From: Tatumella morbirosei
GTDB taxonomy: Bacteria; Pseudomonadota; Gammaproteobacteria; Enterobacterales; Enterobacteriaceae
NCBI RefSeq assembly: GCF_000757425.2
Contig: NZ_JPKR02000004.1
Coordinates: 783,941-847,940 of the forward strand
DNA: 64,000 nucleotides
Direction of reading: 5' to 3'
Part shown: positions 8,241-17,361 of the stretch, in pieces
Position numbering within the stretch: the stretch's first letter is position 1
Layout of the letters: every line of letters begins with the position of its first letter
Notes under the pieces: generated by a model
Seen by the model: only the letters and a program-made list of their open reading frames with translations
The model's database searches: none
What the model was told of the DNA's origin: nothing
Position numbers and translations under genes: made by a program

Positions 8241-9317
8241 TCAGTAAGTGACTGTGACGACTACCGTATCGGTATAAGATCCGGGCACCGTCGGGAGGGT
8301 GACTCCCTTTGGTATCTGCCCGTAAACCACAAAGGTTTGATTAGCTCCGGTGCCCGATGATGTCACACCACCGCTGCCACCGGTCGCGGTGGTTCCTCCG
8401 GTGGCATCCCAGACACTGGAGTATGTCGAATCCTTATAAAGCTGATAGGGCATCAGATAACTGCCATAAGCCATCCGACGGTAGCTGCCAGAGATACGGT
8501 TATTCCCGTCACCCAGATAGATGGTATAAGCCGTGCCGTAATTGCACTTGGTGACTACCGCACCGGTGGCATTATGGTTTGTCAGTGCGGTGCCAATGTC
8601 AGTAATGGTGCCAAACGCAACAGTACTGGTGGACACCAGCGAACAAACACTGGGAACCACTATGTTAAAGGTGAGTACCTGAGTACCAGAGTCCCAGCCA
8701 CCACCGGAGGCTCCCTCACAAACAGAGCTGCTGTTGGCCTGCATATCCACGTAAAGGCTGACGGTGGTGGTATAGGTTCCCGGCGGAAAAAAGGTGGTTG
8801 AGGCCGGTGCCGTTATGGTGACTGTACTGGCAAGGTTTTTGGTACCGCTCACCGTCGTGGTTGTTGCAGGGCCGTAATAAGTTCCGGAGACTGCGCTGGC
8901 GGCAGTTACCGCTCCACCTGCCGCAGCATACGTGGTGTAGGAGATCGCGCTTCCATTAATCGTGTTAGTCGTGCCGGTAAACGTTGCCCGGATACAAATA
9001 TACGGGCTGGTTGAAGCAGTGGTCGTACTGCCGTTATAACAGGCCCAGTTGCCGGTAATCGTCATCGACGATGCGGAAGATATTGTGGCTGATGTCAGCG
9101 TCTGCGTCTGTGAAGTTCCCCCGGTGGAGGTTGCCGTGAACGTGCATGTAGCCCAGGCTTTACCCGGAAGAAACAAGCCTGCCAGTAGCAATAAACCAAA
9201 AACTGCTAACCGGAACAGGGGGGAAGCAGTGGCTTTGCAGACAAATGACTTCAGAGCACCCGTTAACGGTGCAGAATCAAATCTGCTATAAGCCGGATAA
9301 TTAAGGGTTACTGACAT
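8241..9317 (-). CDS. Two-domain Csu-type subunit, probable tip adhesin (CsuE-like)
   Basis: 358 residues with a hydrophobic export segment at about 37-56 (FRLAVFGLLLLAGLFLPGKAWA ends in a signal-peptidase-like AWA) followed by two SCPU domains, roughly residues 57-215 and 220-358. The second domain holds PSVCSLVSTSTVAFGTI, LMPYQLYKDS and a C-terminal SYTDTVVVTVTY. A two-domain SCPU protein directly downstream of the usher is the CsuE-type tip adhesin arrangement. The ATG overlaps the usher stop by about 10 bases. The N-terminal extension before the hydrophobic segment is longer than a normal signal peptide, but no better start with a ribosome-binding site is visible. Confidence 0.8.
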   Translation of the reverse strand: MSVTLNYPAYSRFDSAPLTGALKSFVCKATASPLFRLAVFGLLLLAGLFLPGKAWATCTFTATSTGGTSQTQTLTSATISSASSMTITGNWACYNGSTTTASTSPYICIRATFTGTTNTINGSAISYTTYAAAGGAVTAASAVSGTYYGPATTTTVSGTKNLASTVTITAPASTTFFPPGTYTTTVSLYVDMQANSSSVCEGASGGGWDSGTQVLTFNIVVPSVCSLVSTSTVAFGTITDIGTALTNHNATGAVVTKCNYGTAYTIYLGDGNNRISGSYRRMAYGSYLMPYQLYKDSTYSSVWDATGGTTATGGSGGVTSSGTGANQTFVVYGQIPKGVTLPTVPGSYTDTVVVTVTY

Positions 9318-11742
9318 ACATAAGGCCCTATTTTAACTGTAGATGAATTTGCAGAATCGTAACTAAAACGGGTGGTACAGGTCCCTTTATCCAGCAGATT
9401 GACTGTCAGGGTGTTATTACGTTTAAGTTGTTGCAAATAAACTTCACCGCTGTAGCCCGTCATGCTTTCGCTGCTGTCGTTTAGCATCACTTTATAGCCA
9501 GGAGGCAGTGGCTGATGGTTGATGTCAACCAACAGCACTGTTGCTGAAACAACCTTTTCGCTTTTGAAATTCACTAAGCTTCCTTGCTGATACGCCGAGA
9601 TAGCGGTTTGCTCTGTATCCTGTGTCTGCCAGTCAATCGGCAGGTTGGTGGTATCCAGGAAAATATGGTTGGCGATATAAGGTGTCATATCGGTAATCAG
9701 GAAATGACCTGAACTGTCCGCCGTCCCTAAATCCACCCCGCCGTTAAGAATATGTGTACCGGGGCCCGCGTTTTTAACCAGTGCGAAACTCTGACCCACT
9801 TCGTTTGCAGGATAGACACCCATATCAGCAAATATCAGGGCACCGGTGGTCGATACCGTGGTTTGTGTCTGGCTGCCGTACTGCTGTACGCTGGCGTTAT
9901 AAGTGCCGTAACGGCCACGGAAATTACCGTACAGTTGGTAATCATTATCTCCACCCTCATACTGAGTGGCAGAGGCACCCCAGGATCCGGTATTAATCCC
10001 CGAATCAGCAATACTGTTAATTTGTTCGGTGTAGCCATTACGGCCATTATCACGACTGACAGAAGAAGAAATATTGTATTTATTATCAAAGTTATAGGTC
10101 AGTACGATATAACCACCGGTATCATTCCCTGAAAGATTTTTATACAGGTTGGCCGAAATATTCAGGTTTGGGATAATCCCGGTATTTACGTTAAACGAAA
10201 CAAGATTATAACGACTACCTGAATAAACTAACCGGTTGAAGTAAGTACCAAAGGTCCAGCCCAGAAAAGGAGAGTAGTTAATGCCCGCCCGGGTGATTTC
10301 ATTAGCCTGTGAAGTATAGGTGATAGCCGTATATTCGTCCTCATCGACATTTCTCTGGTATTTCTCCTGGTAAATTAAATTAGAAACTCGTGCGAGGTCA
10401 TAATAATTGCTGTTTGATTTCTGATAACTGGAGTTAAAGGTAATATTGTCAGAGATGCGACCATCAAGGCTGGCCTGACCCAGCATACCGCTCCTGTCTT
10501 TATAATGACTGCCTGCGGCGGCAAGGCTTAATACACCGTGGCCAAATAAACCCTGCGCAATACCAATACCACCATTGCTTAAGCCATTGGTGGTGCCCTG
10601 GCCATTAACTGTCAGTGTCGTGCTGTCAGATAAACCATATTTACTGGATGCTGAACCAAAGACCACTTTGTTGTCGTAGTCAGAGGATTCGGCATCGTAG
10701 TTAAACCGCGGAATACCAATATCCACAGAAAACTCATTAATCCCCTGACGTAACAGGTCCGGGGAGTAGTAATAGGCGTGGGTAGAGCTGACCTGCTGGC
10801 CGTTAGCGTCCTTCGTGACTATGGTGACATCATTACCGGAGACAAAAGGCAGGTTTTTAATGTCAAAAGGTCCTGAGGGGATATCCCCGGAATAGATCTT
10901 CTGCTGATCAACGAACAAATCGAGTGTCGAAGGAACAGCCGAAGACCCTGAAAACTGCGGCAGGGCAGTGGTGACGATATCCGAACGCTGTGAATAGGCA
11001 CTGGCCCACTGAAATCCAGCTACCCTGACGCTGGTGCCCCAGTTAACGGTATTAGTCGTGAAATCACCCAGCGTATAAGAACGTATTTTTTCAGGATCGA
11101 TATACTGCCAATACGAATCCAGCCGTACGGTACCTTCGGTGCCGTAATAAGATTTATTGTTATACACGCCGGAGGTGTAAAAGTTACCGACACCGGTATT
11201 CAACAATCCCTGCACACTGGCAGAGATAAAGTCGTCACTATTGTAGTGAGTGTTATACAGGCTGTAGTTAATGATAGCCGATGTCAGGGCATTTTTTTTC
11301 AGTAACTTGTAATTAGTCTCCGGGCCATTGTTCAGCGAGATTTGATAAGGTGTCAGCCTGGCGTCCGGGATATATAAATTCAGTATCTGATCGTCGGGGA
11401 CATAAACGGTTTTAACTCCGGGTAATTTGCTGACATCAACCCAGGGATTACCAGCCGGAATGTCCTTAAAGTTGAGGCGTAAACTCTTCAGGTCTTCGGC
11501 ACGAATTAAAAATGTTTTTTTTGCTGGTTGTACTTAACATTCACCAGGCTCTGAGTCGAAGCGTCATTTATTTTAATTAATAAATATAATGACATATCAC
11601 CGGATTGCTGCTGGCCGCCCGGTGGTATTGTGGGAATGTCATTTAAGCTATATACCTGAGACGCCATTACAACCCCTGAAGATAATGCTTCACAGGTGAA
11701 TAAAGTGCAGATAACGGCTTTTTTAGTGTTGCGCTTACTCAT
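9308..11742 (-). pseudogene. csuD: Csu-type outer-membrane usher, frameshifted
   Basis: Outer-membrane usher of about 811 residues split into two frames. The 5' part (11742 to about 11515) encodes a signal peptide and the beginning of the usher N-domain (SLYLLIKINDASTQSLVNVK); it then stops within QQKKHF. The 3' part continues FLIRAEDLKSLRLNF through the beta-barrel and plug (PFDIKNLPFVSGNDVTIVTKD, YYSPDLLRQGINEFSVDIG) and ends in two C-terminal domains with Cys. The break coincides with a run of eight A (11515-11522); nine would restore a continuous frame. It could be a real mutation, transcriptional slippage, or a homopolymer sequencing error. Confidence 0.82.
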
Positions 11743-11785
11743 GGTAGCTGCCGTTCCTTACTATCATCAAAATTTTATTTTTGCG

Positions 11786-12505
11786 CTAAAGGGTGCTCTT
11801 CTCAGGCTGTCGGTTAACTTTGTAAGTCACCTGATATTTATCCCCCGGAATATAAAATCCGCGAGCTATTGGATAGTTTTTATATGAATTTTGTAGGACA
11901 TATCCGTTAACGGTATTCACTGTCAGCCTGAGCTTTTTTTGGGTGTTTAGATTAGTTATCTCAACATCGGACAATAATGCATGGCGGGTACCATTATTGG
12001 TCATTATCAACCCTGAATCTGAAATCGAAGGCTGAACCTTTGGTATCGCGGAATCGTTTACGACAAACAGTGGCAATGAGTTCCTGATAAGAATACCGAC
12101 ACCAGTACCGATACTGCGTTTATCCTGAGGTTTTGGTAGTTCATCGATAATGACCCGATAACTCTGTTCAGCATTCACTTTCGCATCGTTGGTTCTGACG
12201 ACTCTGAAATTAAATGACCCGCCAGGCGGCAGAGTAATAAATGGCGGACTGGCGATAATGTCATCCGTATCCGTCAGATTATCGTTACCGTTAGACTGGG
12301 TCCACTTGAATACGCGCACCTGCAGATTACTCGTTTCATCAGACATATTAAACAATGTAATCAGGCTTGCCCGATCCTGAGACGCGATGTCCACAGTAAT
12401 AGGAGAAATACGAATCCCTCCCGCCTGACTGAAGAGAGGCTAGGTCAGTAATGAGAATGATGCTGGAATAATTATTTTTTTAATCAATGAGTTATATAAC
12501 TTCAT
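11786..12505 (-). pseudogene. csuC: Csu-type periplasmic pilus chaperone with in-frame amber codon
   Basis: PapD-like chaperone of 239 codons from ATG 12505. The signal peptide reads MKLYNSLIKKIIIPASFSLL-T, then TAG at codon 22 (bases 12440-12442), then PLFSQAGGIRISPITVDIAS in the same frame, so a single nonsense base change interrupts an otherwise intact gene. The mature domain shows RASLITLFNMSDE, RVFKWTQSNG, FITLPPGGSFNFRVVR, the YRVIIDELP strand and a C-terminal domain, all typical of archaic-pilus chaperones. Its order before the usher matches csuC-csuD. Without suppression or internal reinitiation no exported chaperone is made, so pili should not assemble. Confidence 0.85.
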
Positions 12506-13127
12506 TGCTGTGCTCAGTGTGTTGTTATTGAGTTAAATATAGAACACTATTTATGGTTTTCCATCAACTATTTATTATTTAGTTGTTAAGGTTTTGAAAA
12601 TAAATGATACATATTATGATAACCTGCTCTCATTTGTTTATTATTCCTTATATGTTGATTTGTGTGATATTTAGGTGTTTTATACTGAATTTATTGGTAT
12701 TTGTGGTTTTATAAACTAATTTGGTTTTTTTACTGATTCCTGAAATTAATTGATCTGATTAAAAATCAATCACTTTAGTAAGGGAGAGTAATAGTTTAAT
12801 TAACCTGATATTTAAAAGATGAAATTCCAGGCGGTGCAGGTTTTTTATGCTGGCTTTTGCATAGAGTTTCGTGTTGTTAATCTTGTTTGTTTGATAATTT
12901 TAAATTAATTATCTGTTGATAATTTTATCAACGGGGCACGAACTTTTGCATAACACGATTAAATGTAAGGTTATGGTGAAGATTAGTGTCTGCAGGAATA
13001 CTGGTTCGACCTTTACATAACTGTTGGCCGGAAAATTGCCGGCATCAGCTGCCATACTGATAATCTGTACTATTATCAGCTGTAATTGCTCAAAAGTCGT
13101 ATAACTGGCATCGCGGAAGGAGTGGTT
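12506..13127. other. Long AT-rich upstream region of the Csu locus and YafD-like gene
   Basis: About 620 bases without a gene, strongly AT-rich between 12520 and 12930, dominated by T/A runs. It separates the divergent Csu operon (minus) and EEP gene (plus) and must hold both promoters. Such composition is typical of H-NS-silenced fimbrial control regions (inference). Near its right end are a short GC hairpin (GCCGG/CCGGC, 13027-13042) and a perfect 8-bp inverted repeat (see next entry). Confidence 0.55.
13057..13079. repeat. Perfect 8-bp inverted repeat upstream of the YafD-like gene
   Basis: CTGATAAT, 7-nt spacer, ATTATCAG. It lies about 50 bases before the GTG start of the EEP-family gene. 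It could be an operator or an mRNA hairpin; no known regulator consensus is recognised. Confidence 0.45.
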
Positions 13128-14216
13128 GTGATCTATCTGGATTGTTTTTTAACTTTACTACTGATGCTGGTAAGTCTGGCATCTCTGTCACGTCATTCTG
13201 CCTGGTGGGTAAGGATCTGGGATTTTCCCAGGGTACAGCTGCTGGTAATTTCCGGGGGGCTGATTTTGATGCAATTCTACGTATGGCAAGATGCACCATT
13301 GCTTTGCGGAATCTTATTGATAATTACCTTACTATGTTTTGTTTATCATGGCTGGTGGGTATTGCCTTACACCGGTTGGGGTAAGAAGCAGGTCAGAGAT
13401 GCCAGCGGCTATATCAGACAACCTGGAATACGTCTGCTGGTGTCGAATGTTCTTACGCCAAACCGTGGCGCGGACAAACTCCTGAAACTGGTAAGTACTG
13501 AACGTCCGGATATTCTGGTGGCTGTGGAAACTGATTTGTGGTGGGAGCAGCAACTGAATGTGCTGGACGGAGATTATCCATACAGTCTTAAGTGCCCGAA
13601 AGATAACCTTTATGGCATGCATGTCTGGTCAAAACTCCCTCTGAGTGATGTACAAATTCAGTATCTGGTCGATGATGAAATTCCGTCAATGCATATGCTG
13701 GTAAAACTTAATGATGAGGTTTCAGTCCGCCTGCATTGTCTTCATCCTATGCCGCCAAGTCCTACTGAAAATGATGAGTCGACTGACAGAGATGCAGAAC
13801 TGGTGATGGTAGGGAAAAGTGTCGCAAATACCCGTCTGCCAACCATTGTCACAGGTGATTTGAATGATGTGGCATGGTCGGCCACCACTCGTTTGTTTCT
13901 TAAGCTCAGTGGCCTGTTAGATCCGCGCAGAGGCAGAGGGATGTTTTGCACTTTTCATGCCGGTTACCCGATTTTCCGCTGGCCCCTTGACCATGTGTTT
14001 CATAGTCAGGATTTTGTACTGGGTGCTCTTCGACGTCTGGAGAGTATCGGTTCCGATCATTACCCTTTTCTTGCCCATCTCATCTATTCACCAGAGAAAG
14101 GGGAGGAACAGCAAAGTCTCGAAAAGGCCCCTGAGGATGAGCAAATGGCCCGGGAGATTCTGGCACAGACTGATTCAGAAGTCTCTGCAGTTCATACGCC
14201 TGGTGAACGGTTTTAA
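13128..14216 (+). CDS. Endonuclease/exonuclease/phosphatase (EEP) family membrane protein, YafD-like
   Basis: About 362 residues. Three hydrophobic helices occupy residues 1-75, then a cytosolic or periplasmic EEP domain begins at GIRLLVSNVLTPNRGADKLL. Active-site landmarks are AVETDLWWEQ (metal-binding Glu), VTGDLNDVAWS (Asp/Asn), and the C-terminal WPLDHVFHS and GSDHYPFLAHL (Asp-His pair). Family members cleave phosphodiester bonds in nucleic acids or lipids; the substrate is unknown. I place the start at GTG 13128 because AAGGAG lies six bases upstream, instead of an upstream TTG. A hairpin shared with the convergent dehydrogenase ends it. Confidence 0.82.
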   Translation: MIYLDCFLTLLLMLVSLASLSRHSAWWVRIWDFPRVQLLVISGGLILMQFYVWQDAPLLCGILLIITLLCFVYHGWWVLPYTGWGKKQVRDASGYIRQPGIRLLVSNVLTPNRGADKLLKLVSTERPDILVAVETDLWWEQQLNVLDGDYPYSLKCPKDNLYGMHVWSKLPLSDVQIQYLVDDEIPSMHMLVKLNDEVSVRLHCLHPMPPSPTENDESTDRDAELVMVGKSVANTRLPTIVTGDLNDVAWSATTRLFLKLSGLLDPRRGRGMFCTFHAGYPIFRWPLDHVFHSQDFVLGALRRLESIGSDHYPFLAHLIYSPEKGEEQQSLEKAPEDEQMAREILAQTDSEVSAVHTPGERF

Positions 14217-14231
14217 TTTAGTTTCAAACAG

Positions 14232-14261
14232 GGTTTCAGCCAGTGTCAGCTGGCTGAAACC
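14232..14261. terminator. Bidirectional hairpin between convergent genes
   Basis: Perfect 12-bp stem GGTTTCAGCCAG / CTGGCTGAAACC with a 6-nt loop, placed between the convergent EEP and dehydrogenase stops. No strong T run follows, so it is a probable rather than certain terminator. Confidence 0.65.
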
Positions 14262-14286
14262 AGGATGAAATGTCCTATCCACCACC

Positions 14287-15366
14287 TCAGCGGCAAACAG
14301 GAATTTCATTCTCAGGCATACCGGCAATCCTGGCAGCAGCCACGATATCGTTCCAGCTTTGAATATCCAGAGGTATGCCCTCCCGCTGTCTGATTTCACG
14401 ATTCATAGCTTCCCATTCGCCCGGCACTTTAATTTGCTGATGACCGGCTTCAGGGGATTTTTTCACCCACTCGATAAAAGCTTCTGCTTCCTGTTCCATA
14501 TGTGGAGCCCCGAAAGCTTCAGGATTAATAATGACTGAGGTCATACAGTTGAATATTGCGTCATGGCTGGGTTGTAGTGTTTCAGTGTAGGTTGTCTGAC
14601 CACCGGAAAGTGCACCTCCCAGTATTTCGCACATGACTGCCAGGGCATAACCTTTATGGTGGCCGAAAGGCAACAGGGCACCATAAGGAGACTGATGCAT
14701 GACAGCAGGTTCGCGGGTGGGTTGTCCGGTGCTGTCAATCAGAGAACCTTCGCCCACCAGGACACCCTTGTTCCATGCCACTCTGGTTTTACCGAAGGCG
14801 ATAGCGCTGGTAGCAAAATCAAGCAACAGGGGTGGTTTGCCGGGTCTGGGGAAAATGGCACAGAAAGGATTGGTGCCGAAACGACGATCACTGCCACCAA
14901 ACGGAGCTACCATCGGGTCACCGGTGACATTAACAAAGTGAAATGATACCAGTCCATGTTCAGCACAGGCCTCCGCCCAATAACCGATGCGTCCGATATG
15001 GTGAGCGTTATGCAAACCGACGGCTGACATTCCAAATTTTCGGGCCCGGTCGATACCCGCGTCAATAGCCTGGCGGGCGGCAACCTGTCCGAATGCTGAC
15101 TGACCATCAAAGGTCAGAATAACACCGCTGTCTTTCACCAGGCGTGCTTTCTTATTGAGTTGCAGATGCCCCTGCTGTAAGGATCTCATATAAGAAGGGA
15201 CCATGCCTGCTCCGTGAGAGTCATGTCCGACAAGATTAGCGGAAATCAGATGGTCTGCAATGAGTTGTGCTTCTGTAGCTTCACTTCCCGCATATTGCCA
15301 AAGAGAAAAAATAAACTGGTGTAGTTCACTGGCTGAGATAACCACTTCATTTTCTGAGACTGACAT
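14287..15366 (-). CDS. hcxB: Malate/L-lactate dehydrogenase-family hydroxycarboxylate dehydrogenase B
   Basis: 359-residue NAD(P)-dependent oxidoreductase of the Ldh_2 (MDH/LDH) family. It aligns along its length with E. coli YbiC/HcxB (about 361 residues): ADHLISANLVGHDSHG, LHNAHHIGRIGYWAEAC, FGTNPFCAIFPRPG, LLLDFATSAIAFGKTRVAW and HHKGYALAVMCEILGGALSGG. HcxB interconverts 2-hydroxy and 2-oxo carboxylates such as hydroxyphenylpyruvate. The gene is monocistronic, with pagP diverging after a 419-base gap. The family assignment is firm, the exact ortholog slightly less so. Confidence 0.88.
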   Translation of the reverse strand: MSVSENEVVISASELHQFIFSLWQYAGSEATEAQLIADHLISANLVGHDSHGAGMVPSYMRSLQQGHLQLNKKARLVKDSGVILTFDGQSAFGQVAARQAIDAGIDRARKFGMSAVGLHNAHHIGRIGYWAEACAEHGLVSFHFVNVTGDPMVAPFGGSDRRFGTNPFCAIFPRPGKPPLLLDFATSAIAFGKTRVAWNKGVLVGEGSLIDSTGQPTREPAVMHQSPYGALLPFGHHKGYALAVMCEILGGALSGGQTTYTETLQPSHDAIFNCMTSVIINPEAFGAPHMEQEAEAFIEWVKKSPEAGHQQIKVPGEWEAMNREIRQREGIPLDIQSWNDIVAAARIAGMPENEIPVCR

Positions 15367-15785
15367 CTGTTAACACTCCTGTCTGAAGGTACAGTAAATA
15401 AACACCGCCGGCTGACGGCTAACCGTTTGTCGGGAACCCTGTATTACCCATTTTCTGGCATCTGGTGACATTCCAAAACTCTGCACCTCCTGTCGGTTAG
15501 CATTTTTTTACAACCGATAACTGGCATTTTTGGGAAATCTGTCTGATACCCATAGAGATAGTGAAATTTTATCTATCATATACAGCACGTTATTTAAGAA
15601 ATGTCGTCTTTTTTCTGACCAATGCCTGGTGTTTAATTTCCGGCTAAGGTGGAAGGAATATGATGACATGCTCCCTCAGGGCGTTTCTGGCGGGGAGATA
15701 ATATCGTTAATCGTCGGGATCTGAACGAGCCACTGGGCCTTCAGGGAACCACAATTTAGAAATCATTATCTGGCAGGTCAATCTG
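15367..15785. other. Intergenic region between hcxB and pagP
   Basis: 419 bases holding the divergent promoters. A hairpin-capable GATAG...CTATC lies at about 15555-15577. A TGTTTA half-site (about 15630) followed after five bases by CGGCTA faintly resembles a PhoP box, as known upstream of pagP in other enterics, but the second half matches poorly. No gene is supported. Confidence 0.4.
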
Positions 15786-16358
15786 GTGTATACAAAGAGA
15801 ACGATCAAAATGGCTGTGGTGCTGGCAGGAATGCTGGGAGTTTCAGGGGTACAGGCCGCGGGAGTCGGGCAGACAATATCTCAGAACTGGGATACTTTTA
15901 CCGGCAATGTTGCTGAAACGTGGAAATCACCGCAATCTGTCGATTTATATCTGCCTGCCATCACATGGCATAACCGTCTGACTTACGATCGTGAGCATAT
16001 TGACCGGTATAACGAAAGACCCTGGGGCGCCGGGGGGGGTATTTCGCGTTATGATGATAAGGGAAACTGGCAAGGTCTTTACCTGATGGCGTTTAAAGAC
16101 TCCTTTAATAAATGGGAGCCGATAGGTGGATATGGATGGGAGGCCACATGGCGGCCATTCAGTAACCAGAAGTTTCATCTGGGGGCCGGCTATACTGCCG
16201 GAGTAACGGCGCGGAATAACTGGAACTATATACCAATTCCGCTGGTATTACCGCTGGCATCAATTGGTTACGGCCCGGCAAATTTTCAGATGACCTATAT
16301 TCCAGGTACGCATAACAACGGAAACGTTTACTTCGCGTGGTTAAGATTGCAGTTTTAG
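15786..16358 (+). CDS. pagP: Lipid A palmitoyltransferase PagP
   Basis: 190-residue precursor of the outer-membrane beta-barrel enzyme that moves palmitate from phospholipid to lipid A. The signal peptide ends near GVQAA. Active-site residues known in E. coli PagP are visible: the His in [10 protein letters not shown] and the Asp-Ser in [11 protein letters not shown]. The barrel strands [24 protein letters not shown] and the C-terminal aromatic end LRLQF follow the family. The start is GTG (15786). PagP is normally PhoPQ-controlled; a box is not clear here. cspE follows in the same orientation, as in E. coli and relatives. Confidence 0.95.
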   Translation: MYTKRTIKMAVVLAGMLGVSGVQAAGVGQTISQNWDTFTGNVAETWKSPQSVDLYLPAITWHNRLTYDREHIDRYNERPWGAGGGISRYDDKGNWQGLYLMAFKDSFNKWEPIGGYGWEATWRPFSNQKFHLGAGYTAGVTARNNWNYIPIPLVLPLASIGYGPANFQMTYIPGTHNNGNVYFAWLRLQF

Positions 16359-16507
16359 CTATCGTTGTTGTGCAAAAAGTGCCCTGTTGTGAAAAAATTG
16401 GGACATTTATCACTTTTTCTTTAAATGGCGCTGGACAAATTGCACCGGAATTGATGTACTGGATGCCGACACAGTTTAGTGTCCATTTTTCATGTAAAGG
16501 TAATAAG

Positions 16508-16717
16508 ATGTCCAAGATTAAAGGTAACGTTAAGTGGTTTAATGAATCTAAAGGATTCGGTTTCATTACTCCTGAAGATGGCAGCAAAGATGTATTCGTA
16601 CACTTCTCTGCAATCGTGAGCAATGGCTTCAAAACTCTGGCTGAAGGTCAGCGTGTAGAGTTTGAAATTACTGACGGTGCTAAAGGCCCATCTGCTGCTA
16701 ACGTTATCAGCCTGTAA
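16508..16717 (+). CDS. cspE: Cold-shock-family RNA chaperone CspE
   Basis: 69-residue single-domain cold-shock protein. RNP1 (KGFGFITP) and RNP2 (VFVHFSAI) motifs are intact and the sequence [20 protein letters not shown] is that of CspE. It binds single-stranded nucleic acid and melts RNA structures, acting as a transcription antiterminator. ATG 16508 follows GGTAATAAG; a longer frame starting at 16337 is only its 5' leader read through. The roughly 150-base untranslated leader after pagP is usual for csp genes. A strong terminator follows. Confidence 0.97.
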   Translation: MSKIKGNVKWFNESKGFGFITPEDGSKDVFVHFSAIVSNGFKTLAEGQRVEFEITDGAKGPSAANVISL

Positions 16718-16735
16718 TTTTCAGTCAGAATCTCT

Positions 16736-16763
16736 AAAACCCGCCACTGGCGGGTTTTTTATT
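16736..16763 (+). terminator. cspE Rho-independent terminator
   Basis: Stem AAAACCCGCC / GGCGGGTTTT with a 3-nt loop and trailing T run, about 20 bases after the cspE stop. Confidence 0.9.
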
Positions 16764-16965
16764 GCCTGAATTTCACCAGAATAGCCTGCAGCGGTAGAGA
16801 AAATCAGAGAGTGGCTACCGGGTTTGGGTCTGTTCTGTAAGGATTGGGAAGGCTTTCGGTATGATTAGTGCTATTCGTAGTCTGTTACAGAATTGTTTTG
16901 TGTTATACTCAGAATTGCGTATTAATGTAGATGTAACGATCTTCGCAGAGGTTTAAAGGTATATT

Positions 16966-17169
16966 ATGGAAGGTATCAGTATTGCAAAACTGCTGATCAT
17001 TGGTGCTCTTATCGTATTGCTTTTCGGCACTAATAAATTACGCTCATTAGGCGGTGACCTGGGTAGCGCAATTAAAGGCTTTAAAAAAGCCATGAAAGAT
17101 GATGATTCAGCCGTTGTCAAAAGTGAAGCAGAGGAAATCCCTGCGGAACGTGTGACTCATAAAGAATAA
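16966..17169 (+). CDS. tatE: Sec-independent protein translocase subunit TatE
   Basis: 67-residue TatA-family protein with one N-terminal membrane helix ([18 protein letters not shown]), the [20 protein letters not shown] amphipathic helix and an acidic tail. The position between cspE and lipA matches E. coli tatE, a paralog of TatA that takes part in twin-arginine export of folded proteins. An independent transcript is likely: terminators flank it on both sides. Confidence 0.95.
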   Translation: MEGISIAKLLIIGALIVLLFGTNKLRSLGGDLGSAIKGFKKAMKDDDSAVVKSEAEEIPAERVTHKE

Positions 17170-17181
17170 TGGTAAGTCCCG

Positions 17182-17243
17182 CAATAAATACCCGTATTTA
17201 TTGTCAGTAAAAACCAGATAGCCAGACTGTCTGGTTTTTTTGT
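17182..17243 (+). terminator. tatE terminator region with two inverted repeats
   Basis: First a perfect 10-bp palindrome with a 2-nt centre (CAATAAATAC / GTATTTATTG, 17182-17203), then AAACCAG ... CTGGTTTTTTT (17211-17240). The second is a standard terminator for tatE. It may also work for the convergent lipA transcript because A runs flank the left side. Confidence 0.75.
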
Positions 17244-17361
17244 TTTCTCAGGCATCGCAACAGTATGCCGTATCACCAAATCTTTATTAACGCAGTTATT
17301 CGGTAACCTTCCCCGGGAAGAACAGCAGAGGCCGCTTTCGTTTGCCCCTGCGCCAGCGAAA

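Noticed and set aside
15630-15647. PhoP box upstream of pagP
   Set aside because: Only one half-site (TGTTTA) is convincing; the second half matches three of six bases.
15530-15724. 64-codon open frame before pagP
   Set aside because: No ribosome-binding site or homology; it lies in the pagP leader/promoter region and looks like chance.
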